The translations under genes were made by a program, and so were the position numbers. Source: Paraburkholderia oxyphila NBRC 105797 (GTDB taxonomy: Bacteria > Pseudomonadota > Gammaproteobacteria > Burkholderiales > Burkholderiaceae). Taken from it: a DNA stretch of 64,000 nt. The notes under the pieces are model-generated. The model was not told the origin of the DNA and searched no databases. It saw only the letters and a program-made list of their open reading frames with translations. Shown here piece by piece: positions 26,994 through 35,590 of this stretch; position 1 is the stretch's first letter, and the number at the start of each line of letters is the position of its first letter. The stretch covers positions 21,421 to 85,420 of the forward strand of contig NZ_BAYD01000040.1 in NCBI RefSeq assembly GCF_000685075.1, in the 5' to 3' direction.

Positions 26994-27610
26994 ATCTCCT
27001 CCTTCATCGCACATATGCGTTACGCCAACACGCCTAACTTAACATATTAAGTCTAGGTGGCATCTAGGGGTTTTTGCTAAACCGCGAGCATGCCCGAACG
27101 ACCTATCGGAGCGATCGCAGTCACTTCCTTCGGATGACTCTTTGCTTGCGGGGCGCCCGCGAATGCTCCACGCCCGATGGCCGCAAGCGGCAACCCGTGA
27201 GAGCTGCCTTACGTGGCGCCGCAACCCGCGATCGCGATGAGCACATCGCGTAGGGCTCTTGGGTGAGCGGCGGCGCTTTTGCGCACGGCGCAGCTATGCT
27301 AGGTCCAACTGCCGCTTCTCGATTACTGAATAGATTGTTTCGCGGCGAGATCAGGCACTGACGAACCTGGCCGGCGCGGTGCGTGCCGATGACATCGCAC
27401 TCAGGTTTGGCTATCATGGGACACGCACGGTGCATCGCGCCGCGCAGCATGCCAGCGACCGCCTCGCCTGCCGAGTCTCGAAGCTACGCGCCGGCGAGCG
27501 GCCCTTTGTTCGGCCGCATCGCCTGCGGTGCGGGTCGCTTGCCAAAGCAACGGTCCGGCGGCGCGAGGCCAGCATTCCGGCACGAGCGGCCGTAACTTTA
27601 TCCGCCAGAG
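26994..27610. other. Divergent promoter region of the catabolic operon and marR gene
   Basis: About 600 bases separate the RraA start from the MarR-family gene. Besides the CTTAA-N4-TTAAG inverted repeat at 27038-27051, the sequence contains only overlapping open frames without recognisable products. The leftward operon promoter and the marR promoter must lie here. Confidence 0.5.
27038..27051. promoter_or_regulatory. Inverted repeat, candidate operator
   Basis: CTTAA-CATA-TTAAG, perfect 5-base arms in an AT-rich patch about 45 bases upstream of the RraA start. It may be the binding site of the divergent MarR-like regulator or part of the promoter. Position only. Confidence 0.35.
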
Positions 27611-28135
27611 ATGACAAGAGTCTTGCCACCCGATCAGAGAGCGCAGCCTGCCACGTCGCGCGCGAATGGCGCCAGCGGAGAGTCGCCGCACACGCTCCAG
27701 CCCATCGACGAAACTTTGGCCTTATTGTTGGCACGCGCGCGGGAGTCGCTCATGACGCCGCTGCGGCCATTGTTACGCGATGCGGATCTTACCGAACAGC
27801 AATGGCGGGTGCTGCGCACGGTCGGCGCGCGCTCGGAGATGGACCTCACGGAAATTGCTTTCGCCACGTCGCTGTTGCCTGCCAGCCTGACGCGCATCGT
27901 GCGTGACTTGACCCTGCGAAGGCTGGTGGCCAGGCGCGAACAGCAGAAGAATCAGCGCTTCGCGCCGATCTATCTGACGCCCGAAGGCCACGCGCTGATC
28001 GAACGAATCGCGCCCGACATCATCGCCATCAACGAACAGATCGTCGACCTGTTCGGGCAGGCGCGTACGGAGCATCTGATGGCCCTGCTGCGCGACTTCC
28101 GCGTCGCGATGGCATCGCGCTTCGGTCAGGAGTGA
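27611..28135 (+). CDS. MarR family regulator, HpaR/HpcR-like
   Basis: 174 residues. After a ~30-residue polar leader it reads LALLLARARESLMTPLRPLLRDADLTEQQWRVLRTV, close to the start of HpaR, the repressor of homoprotocatechuate degradation. The winged helix follows (DLTEIAFATSLLPASLTRIVRDLTLRRLVARREQQKNQRF). It is divergent from the ring-cleavage operon that begins at 26993, so it probably represses it and is released by a phenolic substrate or intermediate. The true start could lie a few codons downstream of ATG 27611. Confidence 0.82.
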   Translation: MTRVLPPDQRAQPATSRANGASGESPHTLQPIDETLALLLARARESLMTPLRPLLRDADLTEQQWRVLRTVGARSEMDLTEIAFATSLLPASLTRIVRDLTLRRLVARREQQKNQRFAPIYLTPEGHALIERIAPDIIAINEQIVDLFGQARTEHLMALLRDFRVAMASRFGQE

Positions 28136-29436
28136 ACGCCGGGCTTGCCCAGCCTATGTGGCGGCGCGCTCGTGCAATACCAACGCGGCCCGCATCGGCG
28201 AGATGCATCAGCCTCCTATCGGAACTCAAGCTTCAGGCGCAGTTGCGAACCAGTGCACCCATGTATTCGTCCGCCATATGCGGCAGCACAATCTCGGCGA
28301 ATAGGGGTAGGAAACGGTGATCGTCGCCCCCCCCGAACCCGGTGTGCAGTCTTCCCGCACTAAATGAGGGCGGACCCGCGCCCTGGGCGGTCAGGAAAGC
28401 CCCTCAACTGTGTCGGCAGATGTCGCGGGAGAGAAAGACACGATCGTCGTCAACTCTCAAGATCCGGTTAGTGATCTTCCCGACGACCTTGCCGGTCGCT
28501 CACTTGAAGAAAGTCATGGTGAGGCCCCGCCAGCCCCGCCGGCAACCCTGGAGTCATTTCCCACCTCCGCAATACCGCAGCGAAACCCGGTACCGCTCCC
28601 CTTTGCTTCCGTGACCAGCCTGGACAATCTTGACGGTATCGAACCGATAGCGGATGCCTTGCTCAGGACGCTGCCAGGTAAAGCACGCACGGGTCGCCTG
28701 GACGAATTGAAAGCGCTGGAACTCTTGCAGCAGGCGGTCCTGTTGTGAGTAAGTGGTAGCGTGCCAGGCCCACTCGCGCGACGACGCATCAAGCGCATCG
28801 AGGTGACCTGGGCCCGGTGTGCGCGAAAAATCGCCGCGTTGCGAGTCGACGAGGTCAGGCCGAATCCTGCCGAAGGGTTTATCTTTTCCGATGCCACCTG
28901 GCGCGGCACCCGCTGCCTCATCGCTGAAATGCAGCGCGTCAGCCAGCGCGAGCAGGTCAAGGTCACCGGCTCCCATATGTAGTTACCATGCACGAAGGCT
29001 GGCACGGGCGCACACCGCGATCCAGGTCTGTCGTGCATTGGGCCCGGCTTCCCGCCGGGCCGTGGGGCCACTGCCCCCTTGCCACGGCCGACCGGCGGAG
29101 CCCTTTGCGCGCGACCTTCACGGTGCCGTTCATAGGCTGCCCCTGCGTGTAATGCCCAGCCCTCGGCGAGGGCATCAGCATGGGCCTGCTCGCGCGGAAA
29201 CGCACCCCACGCATCGACGGGCCCATCTCCTCGCCATCCAGGTAAAAGCGAAGGTTGATAGCCACCGCCGGGTTCAGCGGTGCGCGGTGAGACCCGGTAG
29301 GTGTATTTGGGCATGCGGGACCTCCGTGATCAATCTAATGGGTGTACCCACCCTGACCCGTGAAAGTATTGTCGCGTCAGAGTATTTCGGGTTGGCGTTT
29401 CCCCGCCGTCACGCTGGCCGCCTGAATCGGGGTATT
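28136..29436. other. Decayed, gene-poor DNA
   Basis: About 1.3 kb. Reverse-strand frames at 28554-28976 (ending FTWQRPEQGIRYRFD...YRVSLRYCGGGK) and 28514-29314 look partly protein-like but have no family I recognise. Apart from the small broken gene near 29314 I see nothing definite. Confidence 0.45.
29165..29314 (-). pseudogene. Remnant of a small hypothetical protein
   Basis: ATG at 29314 follows a strong GGAGGT site and begins MPKYTYRVSPRTAEPGGGY. The continuation LRFYLDGEE is in a different frame, and PVDAWGAFPREQAHADALAEGW returns to the first, so two small shifts seem to have broken the gene. It recalls small Burkholderiales proteins of unknown function, from memory only. Confidence 0.35.
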
Positions 29437-29591
29437 CGTACCTTTTGTGCGATTTCTGGCGGTTCGCCGAAAAAATCCTTATAGATCAGCTCCTTGAATT
29501 TCTCGCGTTCTGCTTCGCCCGCTGGTCAGCAAAGTCTTGTCGCATGGGGCTCCCGATGTCGCAAGCACCAGAAATTGCACAAAAAAGTACG
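29437..29591. repeat. 155-bp inverted-repeat-bounded element, copy A
   Basis: The left end CGTACCTTTTGTGCGATTTC then TGGCGG matches the reverse complement of the right end (CGTACTTTTTTGTGCAATTTC then TGGTGC). The interior has no gene. The same ends recur at 43721 and 44851. A MITE-like or recombinase-mobilised element is likely; no transposase is linked to it here. Confidence 0.6.
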
Positions 29592-29659
29592 CTCCCAACT
29601 GAGGCTTCGCCGACTGCTATGCCCCGGAGGAACGGTCATCGAGCAATTTTTTGTTTCTC

Positions 29660-29688
29660 TTGACCTAATGTACAGAAGTGTCCATTAT
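29660..29688 (+). promoter_or_regulatory. Sigma-70-type promoter for folD
   Basis: TTGACC at 29660-29665 and CATTAT at 29683-29688 are separated by 17 bases, about 50 bases before the folD ATG. The candidate operator 29669-29684 fills the spacer, so a bound repressor would block RNA polymerase. Confidence 0.6.
29669..29684. promoter_or_regulatory. Candidate TetR-type operator upstream of folD
   Basis: TGTACAGAAGTGTCCA is an imperfect palindrome (TGTACA-N4-TGTCCA). Its close match (two differences of 16) occurs in reverse orientation at 32447-32462 ahead of the ABC binding-protein gene. Confidence 0.55.
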
Positions 29689-29740
29689 GCAGGCACGAAG
29701 TGCGCTAACGCATCCACGCGTTTAAGTGTGAGGATTGGAC

Positions 29741-30604
29741 ATGACTGAAGCGAAGATTATTGATGGCATAGCCGTATCGAAGCGACTCCGAGAGGAAGTT
29801 GCTACGCGTGCTGCCGCCTTGACTGCAAAGGGCGTCACACCAGGGCTTGCTGTTATTCTTGTTGGCGATGACGCGGCCAGTGCCGTCTACGTACGCAACA
29901 AGGTCAAAGCGTGTGAGCAGCACGGGTTATTCTCGGCTCTGGACCGTTTACCGGCTACGGTCACGGAAGGTGACCTCCTCAAGCGTATTCGTCAGCTGAA
30001 CGAAGACCCCAAGATTCATGGCATCCTCGTTCAACTGCCGCTGCCCCGCCACATCGACAGTCACAAAGTCATCGAGGCCGTTGCAGCCGAGAAGGATGTC
30101 GACGGGTTCCACGTTGCTAATGCTGGCGCCTTGATGACTGGTCGCCCCCAGTTTCGGCCGTGCACGCCGTATGGCGTCATGAAGCTGCTCGAAGCCTACG
30201 ACATCCCCGTTTCGGGCAAGCACGCCGTAGTGATTGGGCGCTCGAACATCGTCGGCAAACCGATGGCGCTGCTGCTGCTGGAAGCTGGAGCAACGGTCAC
30301 AGTCTGCCATAGCAAGACTCCGGACCTGGCCCACCACACGAAGGCCGCGGACATCGTCGTGGCGGCGGTCGGCAAGCGCAATCTCGTGACGGGTGATATG
30401 GTCAAGCCCGGCGCAGCGGTCATCGATGTCGGTATGAACAAGACAGACGAAGGTACGTTGTGCGGCGACGTCGATTTCGAGTCCGTGCGAAATGTTGCTG
30501 GTTACGTCACGCCAGTGCCGGGCGGCGTCGGACCAATGACGATTACTCTGCTCCTCGTGAATACGTTGGAATCGGCAGAGCGCGCAGCCCACGCTGGAGT
30601 GTAG
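29741..30604 (+). CDS. folD: Bifunctional methylene-THF dehydrogenase / methenyl-THF cyclohydrolase
   Basis: 287 residues, the standard FolD length. It carries the conserved VGDDAASAVYVRNKVKACEQHG (with the catalytic lysine), ILVQLPLPRHID, KDVDGFHVANAGAL, the NADP loop VIGRSNIVGKPMALLLL, and the C-terminal TPVPGGVGPMTITLLL. It converts 5,10-methylene-THF to 10-formyl-THF. ATG at 29741 has GTGAGG eight bases upstream. Placed beside sarcosine oxidase, it is probably a dedicated copy that handles methylene-THF from demethylation, with PurU taking the next step. Confidence 0.95.
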   Translation: MTEAKIIDGIAVSKRLREEVATRAAALTAKGVTPGLAVILVGDDAASAVYVRNKVKACEQHGLFSALDRLPATVTEGDLLKRIRQLNEDPKIHGILVQLPLPRHIDSHKVIEAVAAEKDVDGFHVANAGALMTGRPQFRPCTPYGVMKLLEAYDIPVSGKHAVVIGRSNIVGKPMALLLLEAGATVTVCHSKTPDLAHHTKAADIVVAAVGKRNLVTGDMVKPGAAVIDVGMNKTDEGTLCGDVDFESVRNVAGYVTPVPGGVGPMTITLLLVNTLESAERAAHAGV

Positions 30605-30707
30605 CGATGCTCGCCGCGATCGATGAGTGCCGCCTCCGAGGTCCTTCACCCCCTATTTTCCCGTCACTTCGCGCTCATTCGTCGTTCAAAAAATGAGCGA
30701 CCTTTGT

Positions 30708-30738
30708 GTCGCGCTGACCAGTCCAGCGCGACCCTTTT
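30708..30738 (+). terminator. Rho-independent terminator after folD
   Basis: GTCGCGCTG and CAGCGCGAC form a perfect 9-base stem with a 7-base loop, followed by CCTTTT. It lies about 100 bases after the folD stop. Confidence 0.7.
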
Positions 30739-30814
30739 CCGTTCTGCTGACAGGCTACCAGAGACAGGTTGGACCAGGGTATGACACGTATTGAGTCACC
30801 AATTGTGGGTTGCG

Positions 30815-31183
30815 ATGCGGACACAGGGAAAGCAAGTCGCAGATGACGAGCTCGCCTTGCGGTGCCGACGGCTCTTTCTGCATAACTGGCGATGCTCGGA
30901 AGCTTTGGCCGTGGCGGGGTCGTTACGCGTGGACGTTGAAATCTTCGTGTCATACACCGACTCGGTGTCCAGTGGCGATGAACTGTCAACTGTCGTCGAC
31001 TACAACGTAATGCGCGACGCGCTGCTCGAAGCGGGAAATCCGTCGATGGAGGGTTTTGTCGAGTCAGCATTCGACGCGCTCTTTCGCGCACCTCTCATGC
31101 TGGCCACAATTGAAGTCCGGGACCACCGGTCCGGCGCAGGTATTCCTGCCATTCGGCGTGAAAGCCGCAAAATCCGAAGGTGA
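30815..31183 (+). CDS. Dihydroneopterin-aldolase-like (FolB superfamily) protein
   Basis: About 122 residues. The stretch CRRLFLHNWRCSEALAVAGSLRVDVEIFVSY, then DELSTVVDYNVMRDALLEAG and VESAFDALFRAPLMLATIEVRD, follows the FolB pattern (strand, DxLxxTVDYxxV motif, helix, then a V-x-V-R-K-like strand). The N-terminal part is diverged from true FolB and its active site cannot be confirmed. The start is uncertain: ATG 30815 or TTG 30791. It lies between folD and a TetR gene in a one-carbon locus, which supports a pterin or folate-linked role rather than housekeeping folate synthesis. Confidence 0.6.
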   Translation: MRTQGKQVADDELALRCRRLFLHNWRCSEALAVAGSLRVDVEIFVSYTDSVSSGDELSTVVDYNVMRDALLEAGNPSMEGFVESAFDALFRAPLMLATIEVRDHRSGAGIPAIRRESRKIRR

Positions 31184-31364
31184 GACTGTCACGCCGGGCA
31201 AACATGTAGCTCTGTACGGTGATACGTCAGCACAACATAAGCGCCCGGACGTTCAACCGTACGCTGCCCCTCCTGCTCCGGGGACTCATGGAGTCGATTG
31301 CCCTGAACTGCCACTCCCACAAGGCGAATCCCGGCGTGAGCATCTACGACAATATGAGAGCAAT

Positions 31365-31400
31365 GAGCGTCGTGTAGTGCCCTTCACGACCGCTCTTTTT
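31365..31400 (+). terminator. Rho-independent terminator
   Basis: GAGCGTCGTG and CACGACCGCTC pair (one bulged C) across a 10-base loop and are followed directly by TTTTT. It ends rightward transcription of the FolB-like gene just before the convergent TetR gene. Confidence 0.65.
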
Positions 31401-31407
31401 CATGCGC

Positions 31408-32043
31408 TCATAGTTTGATGCCGCTAAGAACCTCGAGATAGCGCGGCGCGACACGCTTGCGCACTGCTTCGCTTTCCTTGATACCGGTGAGGTAGTAACC
31501 GAGCTGGTGGAAATAGAGAATTTTCGCCCGAATGAGGCTGTCCGGCTTGGAGTGGCCCATGTCCTGGAAAATCTTCTGGAGATGCGCGATGCGTTGCCGG
31601 TCTATACGAGCGACCTGCTTCGCGACGCTGTCGTCCTTTCTCGCCCATTCGCGGATTGCCATGTCGAATTCCGACGAAAACTGGCGCTCATCAATGAACA
31701 GGATGACCAGTTGCCGAAGCCGTACCCTGGCCAGCTGCTCGCGGCCCTTCGGGTCCGATTCGTGTGGCTCAACGAGCGAGCGGAGGACCCGGTCGTTCAC
31801 TTCTGTCCAGTATTCCAGGAGCGCGTCGAGCAGCTCCTGCCGGTTTTTGAAATGCCAGTAGAAGCTGCTCCGGCTAATCTCCAGCATCGAAGCTAGCGGC
31901 TCGACCTTTACCGCATCAATCCCCTGCTCAATCAGGATTGAACGCGCAGCGTCCAGCCACACCGCCCGGTCGACGACCGGACGTGCGGCCTTCGTCATCC
32001 TCCTGGTCACCTTCTCGCTATTTGTTTCCTGCGGCATCAGCAT
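31408..32043 (-). CDS. TetR/AcrR family transcriptional regulator
   Basis: 211 residues. The N-terminal helix-turn-helix reads AARSILIEQGIDAVKVEPLASMLEISRSSFYWHFKNRQELLDALLEYW; the rest is a helical ligand domain with YFHQLGYYLTGIKESE near the end. It is divergent from the binding-protein gene at 32582 and near folD. The palindromes at 29669 and 32447 are good candidate operators for it. A sarcosine, betaine or related effector is inferred from context only. Confidence 0.85.
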   Translation of the reverse strand: MLMPQETNSEKVTRRMTKAARPVVDRAVWLDAARSILIEQGIDAVKVEPLASMLEISRSSFYWHFKNRQELLDALLEYWTEVNDRVLRSLVEPHESDPKGREQLARVRLRQLVILFIDERQFSSEFDMAIREWARKDDSVAKQVARIDRQRIAHLQKIFQDMGHSKPDSLIRAKILYFHQLGYYLTGIKESEAVRKRVAPRYLEVLSGIKL

Positions 32044-32581
32044 TCACTGTGAGTTCGTTCGCTGGCAAGCATAGCACTGTTGATGCCCCCTCCCGGCGCC
32101 GGTCACATATCCAGCCGGCGCACCTCCCCGCATTGAGATGTTGACTGGCACGCAGACCACCGACAGTTAACTAGACATATATGAACATTACCACGGTACA
32201 TGCCCACTTCGTGGGCGCCGCGTTTGTGGCGCAACAGGCACGGTCACAGGCAGGCTTTGCCTGCACAGATTAAGCGCCACCTACACGACCGCAGCGCTGT
32301 GAAACCGTGCCAGAGGCTTCCTGGACAACCCTCCGCGCGGCATCGCAACCCCCTCCATCGCGGCCAACCAGGGGGCGACACGTGTAAACCACTACCGCAG
32401 TCATGCCGAAAAATCATTGCCCAAACATTTTGAAAATCTTATTGTTTGGACAGTCCTGTACATTCTAAGGGAAGTAGATTTGCGGATGTGTGTTCTACAG
32501 GAAGGAGCCGTCCAGCCCACCAATCGCTGTACATTTGGGCGTGGAGGGTCGAGCAGCCAAAACTCCAATGAGGTTAAGCAC
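32044..32581. other. Divergent regulatory region between tetR and the binding-protein gene
   Basis: 538 bases without a gene. It holds the operator-like palindrome at 32447-32462 preceded by CTTATTGTTT, a string that also occurs in the operators at 42593-42719. A GAGG ribosome site precedes ATG 32582. Confidence 0.5.
32447..32462. promoter_or_regulatory. Candidate TetR-type operator upstream of the ABC binding protein
   Basis: TGGACAGTCCTGTACA; its reverse complement TGTACAGGACTGTCCA differs from the folD site at only two central positions. Arms TGGACAG/CTGTACA are palindromic except for one base. It lies 120 bases before the start codon. Confidence 0.55.
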
Positions 32582-33709
32582 ATGCAAGCGGGAAAACGAA
32601 ATGCTCTAACGCTGACCTGTCTGGCCATCGCTTCGGCAAGCGCTTATGCGGACCAGACTGTCACCATCGGCTACGCCGGCCCCCTGACAGGTCAAGTTGC
32701 ACATGTTGGGAAGGATGCCGAGAACGGTGTGCGACTGGCCATCGACGAGGCCAATGCCGCCGGGATAAAAATTAAGGGCGGGCCGGTCACCTTCGTATTG
32801 AACTCTCAGGACGACGCCGCAGACCCAAGAACGGCAGTCACGGTTGCCCAACAGTTCGTCGACGCAAAGGTTGCCGGTGTCGTCGGACACCTGAACTCTG
32901 GCGCGACGCTCCCGGCATCGAAGGTCTATGCGAACGCTGGCATTCCACAGGTGTCCCCATCAGCAACAAACCCTATGTTTACCAGGCAAGGTTTCGCCAC
33001 GGCGTTTCGTGTAATCGGGGACGACAGCTCCGTTGGCAAGGTCGTCGCCCAGTACATGGCGAAGAAAGGCTATAAGCGGATAGCCATCGTGGACGACCGC
33101 ACTTCCTACGGACAAGGGCTCGCCGACGTCGTCGACACGGAAGCCAAGGCAGCGGGCATCGACGTCGTTGACCGTGAGTTCGTCAACGACAAGACCATCG
33201 ACTTTCGCGGAATCCTCACCGCCATCAAGTCGATGGACGTGCAAGCCATCTTCTACGGCGGCGTCGATGCGCAGGCCGGCCCTCTTCGCAAGCAGATGAC
33301 CAGCCTCGCCTTGAAGGCTCCTCTCGTCGGTTCGGCCATTGAAACGGACAAGTTCATCGAGCTCGCGGGGCCGGCTGCCGCCGAAGGCACGGTTTCGGCG
33401 GAATCGGGACAGCCGCTTGAAAGTATGCCGAACGGCAAGGCGTTCGAGCAGAAGTACAAGAAATACGGCACCGTAGTTCTCTATGCGCCCTATGCCTATG
33501 ACGCCACCTGGGCTCTCATCAACGCGATGATATTGGCCAACTCCGCCGCACCCGCGGACTACCTTCCAGCAATGAAGAAAGTCGACTTCGAGGGCGTAAC
33601 TGGCCGAATCGCGTTCGACAACAAGGGTGACCTCCGTGCCGCACGCGTCACTCTATACGAGGCCAGGAGCGGAAAATTTTCACCGATGACCACTGTCACG
33701 CTCAAATAA
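32582..33709 (+). CDS. ABC transporter substrate-binding protein, branched-chain amino acid (LivJ/LivK) type
   Basis: 375 residues. A signal peptide (MQAGKRNALTLTCLAIASASAYA) is followed by QTVTIGYAGPLTGQVAHVGKDAENGVRLAIDEANAAG, the standard LivJ/LivK opening, and later VVGHLNSGATLPASKVYANAGIPQVSPSATNP. The start is ATG 32582; the frame is open upstream to 32417 without a ribosome site. No permease or ATPase genes adjoin, so it is an orphan periplasmic component. The sarcosine locus around it suggests an N-methylated amino acid or related ligand, but this is not proven by sequence. Confidence 0.88.
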   Translation: MQAGKRNALTLTCLAIASASAYADQTVTIGYAGPLTGQVAHVGKDAENGVRLAIDEANAAGIKIKGGPVTFVLNSQDDAADPRTAVTVAQQFVDAKVAGVVGHLNSGATLPASKVYANAGIPQVSPSATNPMFTRQGFATAFRVIGDDSSVGKVVAQYMAKKGYKRIAIVDDRTSYGQGLADVVDTEAKAAGIDVVDREFVNDKTIDFRGILTAIKSMDVQAIFYGGVDAQAGPLRKQMTSLALKAPLVGSAIETDKFIELAGPAAAEGTVSAESGQPLESMPNGKAFEQKYKKYGTVVLYAPYAYDATWALINAMILANSAAPADYLPAMKKVDFEGVTGRIAFDNKGDLRAARVTLYEARSGKFSPMTTVTLK

Positions 33710-33784
33710 TGCGCACCGCAGTAAAAGCATAATAGACGCTCATTTAATGGGTTCTTTTTCGCATCATTTAGTTTGGAGTTCGAA

Positions 33785-34831
33785 TTGAAAATTAGACTTC
33801 TCGCCGCCTTGCTGCTTTGCAGCGGACCGGCCTTTGCCCAGTCGTCAGTCACTCTCTACGGCCTGATGGATGCCGGCATCACGTACACGAACAATGTCGC
33901 CACTTCGACGGGCCACGGTGCTAGCGTGCAGTTCATTTCGGGGTCTTCACAGGGTGACCGGTGGGGCATGAGAGGCGCAGAGGATTTGGGAGGCGGACTG
34001 CAAGCCGTCTTCGTACTGGAAAATGGCTATGACCTTGGCACGGGACAGCTGGGTCAAGGGGGCTTGATGTTCGGCCGCCAGGCTTTCGTCGGGTTGTCGA
34101 GCTCGTGGGGCACCCTGACCCTTGGTCGCCAGTACGACTTCATCGGCGACATCTTTCCTGCATACGCAATCGGGGCAAATACGCCCGCTGGTCTGCTCGC
34201 GTGGAGTCTGCCCGCATACGCTGCAGGCGGATACACGCTGGACAACCGTGTCTGGGGCGACGAGGTCAACAATTCGGTGAAGTACCTCTCTCCCACTATC
34301 GCTGGCTTCAGCTTCGGCGCGATGTACGGGTTCGGGAACGTGGCTGGTTCGATGGGCACAGACAGCTCATCCAACTTCGTCCTGAACTACAACCAGGGTC
34401 CGTTAAGTGCCTCGTTGGCTTATATGTCCATTCACAACGCGACGGCCTCGGCAAACTCGACGGAATACGCGGGTGGCGGCGCATACAACATCGGTAAGGC
34501 GCGCATTTTCGCGCTCGTCACCGACGTGCAGCTCTCCAGCGGAACAAAGCCCCGCGCGACCACGTACGAGGGTGGGCTAAGTTACGCAATCGTTCCGGCG
34601 CTCTCTCTGGCCGGCGGCTTTCAGTACCAGCATCGTAACAACGACCTGGGCAGCGCAAACCAACTAGTTCTGAGCGCAGACTACTTCCTGTCGAAGCGGA
34701 CTGACGTCTATCTCGTCGGCACCCTCGCGCACGACCACGCGTTCGGCGCTCAGGCTCAAGCCGCATACGGCTCCCCTTCGAGCACCGACGTGCAGACGGC
34801 CGTGCGGGTAGCCATTCGCCATAAGTTCTAA
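33785..34831 (+). CDS. Gram-negative general porin, OmpC/Omp38 type
   Basis: About 348 residues. A signal peptide (LKIRLLAALLLCSGPAFA) is followed by QSSVTLYGLMDAGITYTNN, the typical betaproteobacterial porin start, with LGGGLQAVFVLENGYDLGTGQ and GRQAFVGLSSSWGTLTLGRQYD, and a terminal strand ending VRVAIRHKF with the C-terminal phenylalanine needed for Bam assembly. The start appears to be TTG at 33785 with GGAG six bases upstream. It follows the binding-protein gene by 75 bases and may be co-regulated to bring the substrate across the outer membrane. Confidence 0.9.
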   Translation: MKIRLLAALLLCSGPAFAQSSVTLYGLMDAGITYTNNVATSTGHGASVQFISGSSQGDRWGMRGAEDLGGGLQAVFVLENGYDLGTGQLGQGGLMFGRQAFVGLSSSWGTLTLGRQYDFIGDIFPAYAIGANTPAGLLAWSLPAYAAGGYTLDNRVWGDEVNNSVKYLSPTIAGFSFGAMYGFGNVAGSMGTDSSSNFVLNYNQGPLSASLAYMSIHNATASANSTEYAGGGAYNIGKARIFALVTDVQLSSGTKPRATTYEGGLSYAIVPALSLAGGFQYQHRNNDLGSANQLVLSADYFLSKRTDVYLVGTLAHDHAFGAQAQAAYGSPSSTDVQTAVRVAIRHKF

Positions 34832-34941
34832 CTGAAACAGGCTTAGTATCACTGCCGTCCGATGCCACGCATCAGGCGGCATTTTCGCATCGGCAAATCT
34901 TCAATGATGCGATTTACTGGGGCGCGGCACATTCGCCATCA

Positions 34942-34973
34942 ATAAAAAAGCCTGCAATACCGACGCAGGCCTT
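34942..34973 (-). terminator. Rho-independent terminator of the sox operon
   Basis: On the reverse strand GCCTGC and GCAGGC pair across nine bases and are followed by TTTTTT. It lies 25 bases beyond the soxG stop and between the convergent porin and sox operons. Confidence 0.75.
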
Positions 34974-34996
34974 ATGAGAAGCTATCGAGGCGCGGC

Positions 34997-35590
34997 TCAG
35001 CTCGTCTGGTGCACGAACTCCTCCGCGGCTTTCAGCAACCACGTGACGACGTATTCGGTGGCGCTCACGTCGAAGTAAAGCACGTACTCTGAGCTTTCGG
35101 GGTGCATCATCATCGCAGGAAGGCCAGCAAAGCGAGTGATAACGACGTGGCCAACCTCAAAGCTCGAAGGATGCACGTCAATTGCACATCCAGAAGCAAG
35201 AAGCGCAGCTGCATCCGCGCCTGAAACCTGGATTGCGACGCGGCTGTCAGACACGATAGTGACGGTTGCAAACTGTCCGGCTAACGCATTGACAAGTGAG
35301 GTCGCATATCGCTCTTCGCTTGCCAGAGGACAAAAGCAAAGGCACTCGTTCGGACCGGCCCACGCGAGCTGAACATCGCCGCCTTCTGATACCCGCTCCG
35401 GACCCGGTAGTGGGACGCCGACTGCAGAGGCTACGCCCAAACGAATTGCGCCATCCTCGCTCTTGCCTTGAATCCGAATGATGCCCGACAGCGGCAACTC
35501 TTCCAAACGCAGCGAGTTCGTGCGAACCGGGAACTCGCTCTCGTTGAAGAAGCCCGGAGATACAGTTGTACGTGCGATGAGCTTATCCAT
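34997..35590 (-). CDS. soxG: Sarcosine oxidase gamma subunit
   Basis: About 197 residues, the usual size for SoxG, the structural subunit of heterotetrameric sarcosine oxidase. LEELPLSGIIRIQGKSEDGAIR and WAGPNECLCFCP are recognisable. ATG at 35590 overlaps the soxA stop by eight bases (ATGGATAA), indicating translational coupling. It is the last gene of the soxBDAG order and ends before a terminator. Confidence 0.9.
   Translation of the reverse strand: MDKLIARTTVSPGFFNESEFPVRTNSLRLEELPLSGIIRIQGKSEDGAIRLGVASAVGVPLPGPERVSEGGDVQLAWAGPNECLCFCPLASEERYATSLVNALAGQFATVTIVSDSRVAIQVSGADAAALLASGCAIDVHPSSFEVGHVVITRFAGLPAMMMHPESSEYVLYFDVSATEYVVTWLLKAAEEFVHQTS

Noticed and set aside
28514..29314. 266-codon reverse frame starting MPKYTYRV
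   Set aside because: Only the first ~50 codons look protein-like, and with frame shifts; the rest is shadow-like, so I call a small pseudogene instead.
34859..34896. CCGATGC...GCATCGG inverted repeat after the porin gene
   Set aside because: A 21-base loop and no T-run; the nearby 34942 hairpin explains termination only for the sox side.
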